From: Perilla frutescens
Taxonomy: Eukaryota; Streptophyta; Magnoliopsida; Lamiales; Lamiaceae
DNA length: 64,000 bases
NCBI GenBank assembly: GCA_026008535.1
Contig: BRKX01000009.1
Span: 31,872,501-31,936,500, forward strand
Reading direction: 5' to 3'
Each line of letters begins with the position of its first letter. Position 1 is the first letter of the stretch. Below, piece after piece: positions 33,130-45,000 of the stretch. A model generated the notes under the pieces. That model searched no databases, was not told the origin of the DNA, and saw nothing but the letters and a program-made list of their open reading frames with translations. Both the position numbers and the translations under genes were made by a program.

Positions 33130-36100
33130 CACAGCCTAAGACGAAACCCTAATTCTAAATTTCTCGATTATTATTGGGTGCGCATCGATTAATTCTTGGC
33201 ATCGATTATTATGTAAAAAATGTCTCGATTAATTGTAAAAAGTGTCTCCATTATTTAGTTAAAAGTAAGGCATCGATTAACTTTGGTAATGCATAGATTA
33301 ATTTTTAAAAAGTAGTGCATCGAATATTTTAAAAAGTCACGCAAGGTTCATCGATTAACTTTGTAAGGTTCATCGATTAGTGTAAGGTTCATTGATTATG
33401 TTGTAAGGTTCATCGATTAACTTTGGTAATGCATAGATTAAATTTTAAGCAGCATCGACTAATTTTAAAACAGCATCGATTATTTTTGTGAAGCGTCGAT
33501 TATTTTATAAGAAGCATTGATTAATTTTTAAGATTCATCGACTAATTTTTAGAAGTATAGATTATTTTTTAATTTGAAAATAGGCGACAGAGAGAGATAC
33601 GCATGTCGTACCCTTTTATCTGTAATATATTTATGATTTTCATGTTTTTGACTATAATCGTGGCTATTATAATTAATCTAGTTATTTTTTAGAATTAGTG
33701 GAGGCTCTTAGGCTCTTAGAATTAATCTATGCTATTCTAAATTTAATCGATGCATTTTTTTACTAATCGAGGAAGTAGTTAGAATAATCGATGCTTGTAG
33801 GATTAATTGATGTTAGCCACAATATAATCGATGAATAAATTGAATTCACTTATAATTTAATTGATGAATATTTTAGAATAATCGATGAATTTTTTAGAAT
33901 AATCGATGAAAAGTTTAGTAATCGATGAACCTTTTAGAATAATCGATGAATTTTTTTATTAATCGATGTTAGTATTAATCGATAAATATTTTAGAATAAT
34001 CGATGAATTTTTTATTAATCTATGAACCTTTTATTATTTGTTGTTTTCAATAATTTGCTAAATTAATCAAGGTTAACTTAATCGAGGATATTAGAGTTAA
34101 TTGCTGATAATTAAATTTAATTTAATCGAGGAAGATTGTAAAAATAATCGATTAAAATAATCAATTGTACATAATCAATTGTAAATAATCGATTAAAATA
34201 ATCAATTGTAAAATAATCGATTGTTTACGATCGATTGTAAATATTACAATTGATTAAAATAATCGATTGTAAATAATCGATTAAAATAATCGATGCTATT
34301 AAAATCAATCGATGCTATTTTAAATTTAATCGATGCTATATTAAATTTAATCGATGCTATATTAAATTTACACACAACCTATACACTATAATATAATTAA
34401 ATTGATTCTCACATGTGAAATCCTAATACAACCTATACACTATATAGTATAATCAAATTGATTCTCACAAGTGAAATCTCGATAAAATCTACACACCATA
34501 GTGTAATCAATTTGATTTTAATATAGTGTATATGTTGTATCGGAATTTTACTTGTGAGGATCACTTTGATTATCGATTATGAAATCTCGAAACAACCTAT
34601 ACAGTATAGTATAATTAAATTGATTCTCACATGTGAAATCCTAATACAACCTATACACTATATAGTATAATCAAATTGATTCTCACAAGTGAAATCTCGA
34701 TAAAATCTACACACCATAGTGTAATCAATTTGATTTTAATATAGTGTATATGTTGTATCGGAATTTTACTTGTGAGGATCACTTTGATTATCAATTATGA
34801 AATTTCGAAACAACCTATACAGTATAGTATAATTAAATTGATTCTCACATGTGAAATCCTAATACAACCTATATACTATATAGTATAATCAAATTGATTC
34901 TCACATGTGAAATCACTATACAACCTAAACACTATAGTATAATCAAATTGATTATCGATTATGAATTCTCGAAACAACCTATATACTATGGTATAATCAA
35001 AGTTATTCCCGCAAGTGAATCCCGATACAACGCATACATTGTAGTATAATCAAATTGATTATCGATTATGAATTTGCGAAACAACCTAAACACTATAGTA
35101 AAATTAAATTGATTATCACAAGTAAAATCCCGATACAATCTATATACTTTAGTATAATCAAATGAATTCTTGATTATAAATTCTCGAAACAACATATGCA
35201 CTATAAATATAATCGTGACCATATACTCAAATGAATTAATTGTGGACATAAAATCAAATGAATTAATCGTGGACATATAATCGTAGCAACATAACAAGGC
35301 CTCGATTAATTGTGGACATATAATCAAATGAATTAATCGTGGACATATAATCAAATTAATCGTAGACATACAATCTATACACTATTAGCCTCGATTGTGT
35401 GTGTGTGTGTGTGTGTAAGTCATGAAACCTATTAGCATCGATTATTTTTTTAAGTTCCTCGATTGTTTTAATAGGCCTCGGTTATTTTAATTTAGTTCAT
35501 CGATTAATATAAAAAATGATCATCGATTATTTTTTTATTTTCTCGATTATTTTTTCAAGTTCCTCGATTGTTTTAATAGGCCTTGGTTATTTTAATTAAG
35601 TTCATCGATTAATATAAAAAATGGTCCTCGATTATTTTTTTATTTCCTCGATTATTTTTTAAAGTTCCTCAATTGTTTTAACAGGCCTTAGTTATTTTAA
35701 TTCAGTTCATCGATTAATACAATAGCATCAAATTAACCGACGATTGTAATCGAAGAAGATATTTACATATTTAAAAAAAAAGGAAGCCTACTTGATGAGA
35801 AGATAATCGGTTGTGGCTAGGTTTTTTTTTAATTGCAGCTGTGAAGCCCTTCTTTTTAATTACACACAACCTATACACTATAGTATAATTAAATTGATTC
35901 TCACATGTGAAATATTTCATTAATTATCACTTTGATTAATCGATTAATTAAATATTCACTTTAATCGATTAATTAAATATTCTCACATGTGAAATATTCA
36001 CTTTTTAATCGATTAATTAAATATTTCATCGATTATCAATTTGATAATCGATTAATTAAATATTCATCGATTATCACTTTGATAATCGGTTAGTTTTTTT

Positions 36101-36310
36101 TTACTTTTTAATCGATGAATATTTTATTCATCGATTATTTTTTTTAAATAAAATATTAATCGATTATGATTTTTAAAATTCCTCGATTACTATTAAATTA
36201 TTCCAGGATTTCCTCGGTTAGTTTTTTTTAATTAATTATTCATGGATTAAAATTCCTCGATTAGTATTAAATTATTCCAATCGAGGCTCGACGACAATCG
36301 ATGACGGCGG
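33130..36310. repeat. Degenerate ATCGATTA repeat field
   Basis: Short words built on ATCGAT recur dozens of times. Part 1 (33180-33560) is mainly (C)ATCGATTAATTTT; part 2 (33700-34370) is mainly TAATCGATGAATTTT, its reverse complement; part 3 (35400-35730) is CCTCGATTATTTT and CATCGATTAATAT; part 4 (35930-36300) mixes both. The field therefore has large inverted symmetry. No coding sequence or transposon terminus was recognised. Confidence 0.85.
34374..34975. repeat. 218-bp tandem repeat, nearly three copies
   Basis: Units start at 34374, 34592 and 34810 with ACAACCTATAC.{A/G}TAT. Each contains AATTGATTCTCACATGTGAA, a TCTACACACCATAGTGTAAT phrase and TTACTTGTGAGGATCACTTT; the third is partial. 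Shorter related units (CAACCTA.ACACTATAGTA..AT.AAATTGATT) continue to about 35200, and one recurs at 35868-35910. Confidence 0.85.
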
Positions 36311-37956
36311 GTTGTGTTTTTTCTCTCTTTTTTTTTATTTTGCTGTTGGGTATGCTTTATGTTCTGTTTTCCCTAATTTCAAATTGAGTGTTCTGTTTTC
36401 CCTAATTTCAAATTGAGGGTGAAAAGGAGAGAGAGACGCTTTATGTTCTGTTTTCCCTAATTTCAAATTGAGGGTGAAAAGGAGAGAGAGAGAGACAACG
36501 GGGGGTTGGTGGGGACTTTATTTTAAAAGCTGGGATAATTTATATCAAGCAGAATAGTGTCATTTTTTTTCAGATATTGTGGGACCCTTAGATGAATATT
36601 GTGAAAAAAAGTACATATTGTCGATAAAACTTATAGCTTTTAAACCTTGTTGCTTTTTCCATTTAGTTATTTGCTTTTGACGATATAAGCTGGGCTCCCA
36701 TTTTTTTTTCTCTCCCTATTCTTTTTTATAAATATACCACAATAATTATATATTAGAAAAATGTATTATTTGATATTTCTAATATACTTTGTATATGTTA
36801 ATTAATTATCATAATAGGGGAAAATAATTATCACGGCAATATTATTATTAGGTATTCTTATTCAAAAGCCAAAGCATACCTAATACTTATTTAAAATTTT
36901 CTTCCAATAACTAACCTGATAAAGATAAATCCTCGGAAATTTCTTTGCGAATATTTGAATCAAATCGACGCCGAGCGGCGCCGCACCGCAGCCCACGGCC
37001 TCCAGCGATCCCAAGTCAAATTTCTGCGTCAAATTGCTCTTCACCATCGCCACCACGATCGGCGGCACCACCGCCAAATGCGTCACCCGATGCTCCTCCA
37101 CCGCCGTCAGCATTTTCGCCAGGTCAAACCTCTCCATCACCACCACCGCCTCAGTCAGCGCCACCGACTTCAAGCAGTAATGAAACCCAAAAACATGGAA
37201 ATATGGCACCGTATATATCCCCACCACCGGAGACGGCCTCTCCTTCTGCTGGGAATAGTAATTGGCGGTGCTCGCGATTAAGTTCCGGTGAGTCAGAGCC
37301 ACGCCTTTCACCACCCCCGTCGTCCCGGACGAGAAGAGTATCGCCGCGATGGCGTTCTGACTCACCTCCACCGCGCCAAGTTCTGCGGCGGCCCTCCGAG
37401 TCATCATGTGCTCAAGTTGGGTGAGTCGATGAGAATCATCTTGCACTCCTGCTTCGGGATTTTACCGGCTGTTGCTGAGGTGACGAAGGCGACGACCGGC
37501 TTCGATAGTTTAATTTGGCGAGATATTTCCGAGCTCGTGCTGAGTGGATTGGCCGGAGACACGGAGGCTCCGATGGAGAGGAGAGCGAAATAGAGGATCG
37601 GCACACGGATGGAGTTAGGGCAGAGGACATACGCGACGTCGTTGATGGAAAGGCCAATCTCCGATCGTAGAGAAAGAGCTAAAACATCGACGTAAAGACG
37701 GAATTGGGAGTAAGAGAGCCGGTGGCCGGTGGCGCAGTCGATGAGCGCGGTGGATTCGGACGAGGTGGTTGATTGGAGGGAGAAAGCATAGGCGGCGGCG
37801 GAGAGAGGGGTGTTTTCCGGCGGAAGGGGGACGGGAAGGCGGAGGCTGTGGAAGAGTCCGGTTTCGGGGCAGAAACCGTTATTCGGGTTGAATGATGGGG
37901 AGCCGGGTTTGCCCATTTCATTTGAGTTGAGAAATTAACAGGTCACTGTTGACGTT

Positions 37957-37966
37957 TATATATATA
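37957..37966 (-). promoter_or_regulatory. TATA box of the 4CL-like gene
   Basis: The minus strand has a TATATATATA tract about 40 bp upstream of the ATG at 37916, which would leave a very short 5' leader. Position only; the start site is not known. Confidence 0.45.
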
Positions 37967-38039
37967 TTCTTGGGTGCATGCTGACGATGAAGAATTGTCG
38001 AATCAAAGTTGGCCGATTTTTTAGTCATAATAAATTAGA

Positions 38040-39010
38040 CCACATCCACATTCACTTTCAAACTTATTGGTTCCGTCAATTCGGATGAAATCTCTTCAAC
38101 ACTCTGTGCTGTATATTTAAAAATATCAATTTTTATTACATTTTTTTTTCAATTTTAATTAATTGTACTTGTAGGTGGTGAAATCTTATAATATTATAAA
38201 TAATATTTTTACTGATTTTAATATATTTATTTAGTTTTGGAATCATATCAAATCCAAAATTAAATAAAATATTTAAATAATAAAGATATTATTATGTGAT
38301 AAACATCAAGAGTCTTTGGCAACAATTAAATATATTTCAAAAGATATATATCAATTTCTAACAGCCAATGAGATAGTGTCACTCACATCAGCCCTAGATC
38401 TCTCTTTTTACAAATATAAATAGGAGCCTCCATATCAGTTGAAAATCACAGCAGAAGTCATTTAAAGAGTTCACCAGAAGTCATTTAAAGAGTTCAAGAA
38501 TTTGAGAAGAAATTTCATAAGTGAAATTTCTCAAATATTCAAGGCGTTCTTCACAAAATTCAAGAATTTGAGAAGAAATTTCATAAGTGAAATTTCTCAA
38601 ATATTCAAGGCGTTCTTCACAAAATTCATCCTGAAGACGGCGTTTGATTCATAAGCAAGACAGTCAAAAGCATTCTTCATCAAATTCATCTCGAAATTGG
38701 CGTTGGATCTGGAAATAAGGCGTCGACCCTCTGAATTGATGTTATCAAGACTAAAGACCTGTCAAAGAAGATCGAGGATACAAATCTTCCCCGAAAACTT
38801 CGAAAACCAAATTCAAACAACAAGTCCGAGAAAATCAAAGAGACAAATTTACTCTGAAGATTTCAAAGACCGTTGAAGATCAAGAAGATCAAGTTTTGAA
38901 GAGAAGAATCAGAGAAAAATAGAGATTTGATCTGTATAAATATATTTTGATTCAAAGATCATCTGAATTGTACACTATTTTGTGTTTTACCAAATTAAAT
39001 ACAAAATTTT
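38040..39010 (+). repeat. Promoter-like repeat with nested tandem duplications
   Basis: A TATAAATAGGAGCCTCC box at about 38416 is followed by a 23-bp duplication (CAGAAGTCATTTAAAGAGTT, starts 38452 and 38475) and a 66-bp duplication (starts 38493 and 38559). The 66-bp unit contains a palindrome GAAATTTCATAAGTGAAATTTC-like core. Purine-rich sequence with many TCAAG/GAAGA words runs to 38940. This resembles an LTR or a pararetrovirus-type promoter and leader, but no terminus or coding domain was found, so it stays unclassified. Confidence 0.35.
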
Positions 39011-40080
39011 GTGTTACAGTACTTTAGTTTAATTTTACACTTATTAATTATGATTCATTTTTTTTTTCTCAATTAGGGTATATAATTTCTTTATATGAAA
39101 ATAATCAATTATTAATTAAAAAAAAATTAAATATTGAAAATATAATTATATACAGGAAGAGTAAACCCTAATTATTAAATGTAAAATCAAATTAAAAGAC
39201 AATGAATTGAAATCAGAGAAAAAGATGTAATAAAAATCAACATTTTTAAATGTGTAGCATAGAGTGTTGCATAGAATGTATGAGATGATTTCATTCGGAT
39301 CAAATTTAAATTGTAACCGAATAGATTGAAGTTCTTGGGTGAATTGATTGATCAATAAAGTTCTCTTGGGGAATTGAACCCGAATTTTGATAGATTTTTA
39401 TAAGTTTTTGAGCTAAATTTATGGAACTATATTGAGTAAAATCATGCAAAAGCTTACAACTAATTAACGTTCTCTAGAAAATATCAATCGAACCGCCTAC
39501 TGTTAATTTTAAGTTTTATTCGTTTATTATTGAGCAAGTTTCAAGATTATTTATCAAATGCTTTGAGAATCATAAATTTATTCGAACTTAATCATGACTA
39601 AATGAACTTTCTAAATTTAAATATTTATTTTTTTAAATAGATTTTTTAACTTCTCGTTCGTTACACTTCTTTCTAGTTGCTTGGCCTGTAGTGGGTTATC
39701 TGCTTTAGGTATCAACACCAGCTTTCAACCTAAATGAAACAATACTATATGTTTATTAAAATTCATTCTTGTCTTGTTATAAATAAGGTTAATTAGAGAC
39801 TTAATATGCGTATTACTAATTAAAGTATAAAATTATAAATTTTCATCAAGTTAATAATTTTATATTTTTAAATTAATTTACTTAGCGAGCTTTCTCACGA
39901 GTCGAGTAATGCTAAAGCTCACGTTTGATTTGTTTATTTAATAAATTTTAATAAACGAGTTGGAACAAACTTATATCGAGTAGAAAAGGCTGTTCGCTTC
40001 TCTAGATGTACCCCAAAGTAACGGATTTCAAAAATCAATTATAATATTTTTAAACGGATTTCAAAATCACATTAAGAAAA
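39010..40080. other. AT-rich intergenic DNA
   Basis: No gene or repeat end was recognised between the unclassified repeat and the cytochrome c1 promoter. Confidence 0.4.
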
Positions 40081-40089
40081 AGCCTTTAA

Positions 40090-40131
40090 TGGGCCATCGA
40101 AACAAAGATTAAATGGGCCGCAAAGGGCCCA
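40090..40131 (+). promoter_or_regulatory. Three site II (TGGGCC) elements upstream of cytochrome c1
   Basis: TGGGCC occurs at 40090-40095 and 40114-40119 and inverted at 40126-40131. Clusters of TGGGCY (site II, TCP-factor targets) are characteristic of plant promoters for mitochondrial respiratory-chain genes. They lie about 80-120 bp before the probable 5' leader. Confidence 0.65.
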
Positions 40132-40214
40132 GCAGCAGCCATTTTTGCTTCGAACGACATTCCACATTTTTTTTTATTTCAGAAAAAATCCATTTTCCGA
40201 ATAATCTCTTTGGA

Positions 40215-43200
40215 CAGGTCGTCGTCGTTTTCTCGGATCTCCAAACACTCGCCGCCGGGGAGATTTTCATCTTTTTCAGGTGAATTTTCTCATCTCGATC
40301 TCCTCTTTCTGCGAGCAGAATACCTATCAATTTTGTTATTATTTTTTTCTTTTTCCATTTTTTTTTTTGTTTTGAATTTGCAGCATTTCTAAAATAATTG
40401 TTCATTTGTTTGGAGGCGTTTTGTTTCAGATGCAGCTCGGTTGTGCGATACTATGATTGTTTATATGATACTGCCTTTGCTGCTTTGCAGTTCTAGCTGA
40501 TGAATTACGTTATGTGTGCTCGATTTTCGTGTTTGAATGTAGAAACGATAGCATGACTGCATTCATCACTTTTGGGCACCGGTTGCTTGTAGAAAAAATT
40601 AAATAGAGTTTCTGTGAATCACATGTAATAAGATCTAGTGGACTGATGTAGTATCTGTGTTGCTCATCTGGTGAAATGATGGCTTTGTGGTGTCGTTGAG
40701 AGTCGTAATATGTTTGAGCAGTGATGGATACTTGCACACATTGGATAATCTCTTTACTTACTATTCTCCCCTTTTCCCAGTAGAGGAGGGAGCCGGGGAG
40801 GTGGGGCGAAGGGGGTGTTGAACATTGCTCATTGTCGTTACAAGTATTTCAAAATCTTAAACTCCCATTCCACTTTGGGTTGTGGTCCTTGAATCCTTTG
40901 TTGCTGTTGATGAGAATATACAGCTACTCTCTTTGGGTTTTGTTCATCATGAACTGAATATCTACCCTTCTGTTCTATTTTTTGTTTAAACAGGGATATA
41001 ATTTACGATGTTTGGAGGTAGAGCACTCCATCGGTTGCTGAGAGAGAGATTTCAGTCAAAGAGCAGTGTATGGTCATCTTTCTTTGTTATATATACCTTT
41101 ATTGTATGTGGATATTTTCCACTTTTTCTTCCATTTGGTTAATGTAAAGGCTCCTGTAAAAAAAAAACCCTGCCTTTATTCCTATCGATAGAAATTAAGG
41201 ACATGTGAAAATCGACTCATGATTGAAACAACTAATGGGAAGGACTCAATTCCTATTGGTTGTATACATACATTCATTTGTACCCGAAATTTTATAAATA
41301 GCTATTATCATATTCTATGGAAAACTTAGGTTCAATAATTTTTCCTGACAAGTCACTGAGGAATCCTTTCACATTCTTTGGCATAACTGAAATCTGCAAT
41401 TTTCTAGTTGAATGCTTAAAAGAATATTGAAAGGACACATGTAACAGTATTCTTTACTTTCAGGTTTCCCCAGTTTTGTCATCTCTTATTTCTAAGAAAG
41501 GGCACGAATCAGTTGGATCTTCCACCACGAAGTGCTGGAGGGTATTGGCCCTATGTGGGGCAGGTGTCTCAGGGTTGTCATGTTTTGCAACAATAGCATC
41601 TTGTGATGAAGCCGAACATGGTTTGGATGTTCCCGACTATCCTTGGCCACACAGCGGCATTTTAAATTCATACGATCATGCTTCGTAAGTTCATCATTAG
41701 CTTTCTCGAGTATTTTCTTATTGGACACTGTATTTATATGCACTGAATATCATCAAATCTATATTATCTATTCACGATATCAAGTAAAGTTTTGTTAAAT
41801 TGCAATTTGATTGAGTTCATTTTTCTATATATGTCCATTTGTTTCATAAATTCATTCTTGTAAAGTTTTCTCAATGAAATATTGGGAGTTGAACATCTTT
41901 AATGCACATCATTGTGTTTCATCACTTATCTGTTTATTTATTCTTCCACATATTGGTCTACAACTTTATATGGGGAATTTGCACTGCATCGATTTTTGTG
42001 GTTGCTTTCTACCCATATGTAACTTCTTCCATATCAGATTGGTTAATGAGGCCTATCAACATAAGCTGCTTCTCTAGCCTCTGATTCTTGACAGTGAAGG
42101 AAAAAAATGTATTTTGGCGCATCCTCTTTCCAAGACTTGTTTTGTGTGCACCGGATCTTATTTTGTTCCTAATAAATGACCCAAAGTCCCAAAGTTCTGT
42201 AATCGAATATTAATCATGACCAGCTTGATGTTCTATTCCATTATGCATCCTGCAAAACATTGCAACCACTCGTCTTCTCATTCAAAAAGCTCTTTTCCTG
42301 AGCATATACTTGAGCTTTAGAAGGTGCGAACTTAAAACATAAGGGGAAAAATGTGTTGATATTATGAGCTAAAGAAAGAGAGATGAATATTTAATCATAC
42401 TAAATGAAAAAATATATGGCCAATGAAAAGTGAATTGGAAAATAAAATGAAGATTACTGTCTGGATGCCTTATTTGTTCCTTAATCAGTAGATAGTTGCA
42501 GTGTGCATTTGGTTTTCTGCTTTTAGTTAGTAATAGAACAGGTTCATCTTCGAAGTATTTTTCCCTTCCAATATTTCTCTATTGGAGCTTTCCTCATTCC
42601 TTTTATTGAACATAATGATGTGAATAGGGCTTTAATGAGTTCTAATATGCAACGCCAAGCAGTTCCGCTTGCTCGGTCTGAGAAATGCATTGTTGGTACT
42701 GGGTTGGAACGACAAGCAGCTCTAGATCCGGGGGCTCTTGCTATAGCTGAACACACGAGAAAGACCATTTATATAGATACTGACAAAATCCTTTTCTAGT
42801 GCTTTCCGTTGAGAATGTTCTTGTGTGTAAGCATAACAAATTTTATTGCGATGAGTAAACATATCAATTGTGTAGTTATGCTTTTTTTTCTTACTATGGC
42901 ATACTTATATCATTATCCCCTAATGATTGTGTCTTTATATGTTCTAGCAAATATCATGGATTAGTTTCTACTGTTATGATTGGATTTCATCCTCTTCCCC
43001 ATTCAAGTACTTGAATGTTTTCCATTTTTTGTCAAACAGGATTCGCCGTGGTCACCAGGTTTATCAACAAGTTTGTGCCTCCTGCCATTCCATGTCCTTA
43101 ATTTCATTTCGAGACTTGGTAGGTGTTGCATACACAGAAGAGGAAACTAAGGCTATGGCAGCTGAGATTGAGGTAGTTGATGGGCCAAATGATGAGGGAG

Positions 43201-44960
43201 AGATGTTTACTCGTCCTGGAAAGCTGAGTGACCGGTTTCCTCAGCCATATGCAAATGAACAAGCAGCTAGGTTTGCTAATGGGGGTGCCTACCCTCCTGA
43301 TTTAAGTCTTATCACCAAAGTAATTTCTACCTCACCATCATTTTTTTCCCCTTGGAATGTCGTGTTATCTATCTCTGCTAATTTTTGCCTTTCGCCTTTT
43401 TAGGCTCGTCACAATGGTCAAAATTATGTTTTTGGCCTATTGACTGGATATCGTGACCCTCCTGCTGGTGTTTCAGTAAGTTCGTCTGATTCATATGTAA
43501 TTTATCTTACTTGGCAAAGTCCAATATTGCATTGAACAATTTGTGTCTATCCAATGAGCTTACCTCAACTTAGTATTCACCAAATTTGACTCTGTATTTG
43601 ACAAATGGCAGCTGACTAAATGCAATAAATAAGCTCGTGGTTGTCTTTCCCATTCTAATCTGTATCCTACTCTACACCTTTCTGTTGCATTTTCTTCTGT
43701 TTTAGTAAGTTACGTATTGGGGCTTGTCCCTGTATGCATTTACTCGCCCTCACAATCTCAAGTACTTGTTTTACATGTTAATCCTGATTCCATGTACCGA
43801 TTTTTGCCCATTGCTTCATTTTGTGAGTGTTAAAAGAATTATTGATTTTTTCGCTTGTTAGTATGGCTGGTGAAAACATCATATCTTTGAGCAGGTGCAT
43901 GGTCCTCTGTCCATGGAGATTCTTGTTATTATCCTTGTGTTTTTTAATAGTAATTTAGTGAAACCATAGATTTGGTAAAGTGTTGTTAAGAATCCTTCTT
44001 GAAGTAGTTGCATGTTCAGGTCAAGTTGTGTGGCATGAGACTGCTGCCTTAGCAACTCCAATCCATTATTATTCATATATCAGAAAAAGCTATTGGCTCA
44101 TCTTTCTAAATATTCACTTTGTCGTTGCACCTTAAGAAATTGACCCCTTAAATTAGTTCTGCTTTTTTTTTTCTTTTTTTTTTTGAGTAGGGATCTGGTA
44201 TTATTTTTTTGATATTCTAAACGGAGAAGGTATTTCCCTTTCTAGATTCGTGAAGGACTGCATTATAATCCTTACTTCCCTGGTGGAGCTATTGCCATGC
44301 CAAAAATGCTTAATGATGGGGCTGTTGAGTATGAAGATGGTACAGCCGCAACAGAAGCTCAGGTAAATTCACTGATTCATTTATTTGCAATTTAGTTCGA
44401 GATACAGGTCCTTTCCCATTTTCTGTACAAGCTCATCCTTTTATTTGCTATCTTTGTAGATGGGAAAAGATATCGTCTCATTCTTATCCTGGGCTGCAGA
44501 GCCTGAAATGGAAGAGAGAAAACTGGTAAGCTCACTAACAATTTACAAATAATCAAAGACTAAAAACAGCCATAGTTTTTTTCCCATTCGTCTAACATGC
44601 CGGCATGCTAATTAAATTGAAACCACAGATGGGGTTCAAGTGGATATTTGTTCTATCACTCGCGCTCCTTCAAGCTGGCTATTACAGGCGCTTGAGGTGG
44701 TCTGTTCTCAAGTCTCGAAAGCTGGTGCTTGATGTCGTCAACTAGATTTCCTCAACTCTCTTCCCAGTTTTATGTGTCGAAGGATCACATCTATTGGCTT
44801 GCCTTTGTGCCAGTTACATCATAAATCGGCAAATTATTTTTAGGGAATGAGCGAGATTTCTTGTTTTTTCATTTTTCTCTTCTGCTAATGAGAAGTGTTT
44901 TCGTTTCGATATCAAGTATGAAAATGAGATATAGCGAGCGAGATTCCTTAAAGGGAACTC
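40215..44960 (+). CDS. CYC1: Cytochrome c1, mitochondrial complex III (gene span; seven coding exons)
   Basis: Haem subunit of the cytochrome bc1 complex, passing electrons from the Rieske protein to cytochrome c. Coding exons: 41008-41067, 41464-41684, 43040-43319, 43404-43475, 44246-44362, 44460-44525, 44629-44745. These total 933 nt (310 residues), close to plant cytochrome c1. A 5' leader exon with an intron (donor CAG/GTGAAT near 40280, acceptor before 40995) precedes the ATG. Visible are an Arg-rich mitochondrial presequence (MFGGRALHRLLRERFQSKSS), DYPWPHSG, haem-binding VCASCHSMS, GGAYPPDLS, NPYFPGGAIAMPKMLNDG (axial Met region) and a C-terminal membrane anchor near WIFVLSLALLQAGYYRRLRW. 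All junctions are GT-AG and in phase, so the gene looks functional. The start is the only ATG that gives a presequence. Intron 2 carries a plastid rpoB insertion. The 3' end is approximate. Confidence 0.95.
42556..42797 (+). pseudogene. rpoB: Plastid rpoB fragment (NUPT) in intron 2 of cytochrome c1
   Basis: A plus-strand frame reads FSIGASLIPFIEHNDVNRAL, then MQRQAVPLARSEKCIVGTG, then ERQAALDPGALAIAEH and TDKILF. This is the conserved internal region of the plastid RNA polymerase beta subunit. Only about 240 bp (roughly 80 of more than 1000 codons) is present, with no start and no flanking plastid genes. It lies inside the 41685-43039 intron, with AT-rich intron sequence on both sides, so it is not an exon. 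It derives from plastid DNA, directly or by way of mitochondrial DNA. Confidence 0.9.
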
Positions 44961-45000
44961 AATGTAATAATCGAATACTATTTTTCTCACTCACTTTCAA

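Larger units (their letters stand above)
32495..36915 (-). other. Expanded intron 1 of the 4CL-like gene
   Basis: The intron runs from donor GTTAGT just below 36916 to an acceptor AAAAAG just above 32494. It contains ordinary AT-rich sequence at 32495-33120, repeat sequence at about 33130-36310, and a duplicated TTCTGTTTTCCCTAATTTC unit with GA runs at 36360-36505. Other introns of the gene are only about 80-130 bp. Confidence 0.8.
31437..37916 (-). pseudogene. 4-coumarate:CoA ligase-like (peroxisomal acyl-CoA ligase), exon-1 frameshift
   Basis: Six exons: 37916-36916, 32494-32305, 32223-32078, 31946-31879, 31774-31672, 31556-31437. The family forms acyl-AMP and then an acyl-CoA thioester from phenylpropanoid or jasmonate-precursor acids. 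Visible are FNPNNGFCPETG, the AMP-binding loop SSGTTGVVKG, GYGMTETTG, the hinge region GGWLRTGD and the catalytic-Lys motif PKSPSGKILRK. The frame ends SLPKSNL; SNL is a PTS1-type peroxisomal tripeptide. Repairing the frame gives about 542 codons, normal for the family. One base is missing near 37402-37405, giving TGA after IDSPNLST; MMTRRAAAELG continues in the next frame. Intron 1 (4.4 kb) is repeat-filled and its acceptor lacks a pyrimidine tract. It is either a recent pseudogene or a sequencing indel in an OPCL1/4CL-like 9-type gene. Confidence 0.85.

Noticed and set aside
33130..36310. A CRISPR-like array, because of recurring short words
   Set aside because: The words are degenerate, change orientation and are not separated by unique spacers of even length; the host is a plant genome.
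36945..37424. 159-residue Pro/Ser-rich plus-strand ORF opposite the 4CL-like exon 1
   Set aside because: It is the antisense shadow of a GC-rich exon; the minus strand has clear AMP-binding enzyme motifs.
42544..42768. Minus-strand ORF in the cytochrome c1 intron
   Set aside because: It is antisense to the rpoB fragment, whose conserved protein sequence is on the plus strand.
42600..42800. The rpoB-like frame as an extra cytochrome c1 exon
   Set aside because: Cytochrome c1 exons on either side join in phase without it (TC plus G makes Ser in DHASIRRGHQ), and the peptide is plastid rpoB.
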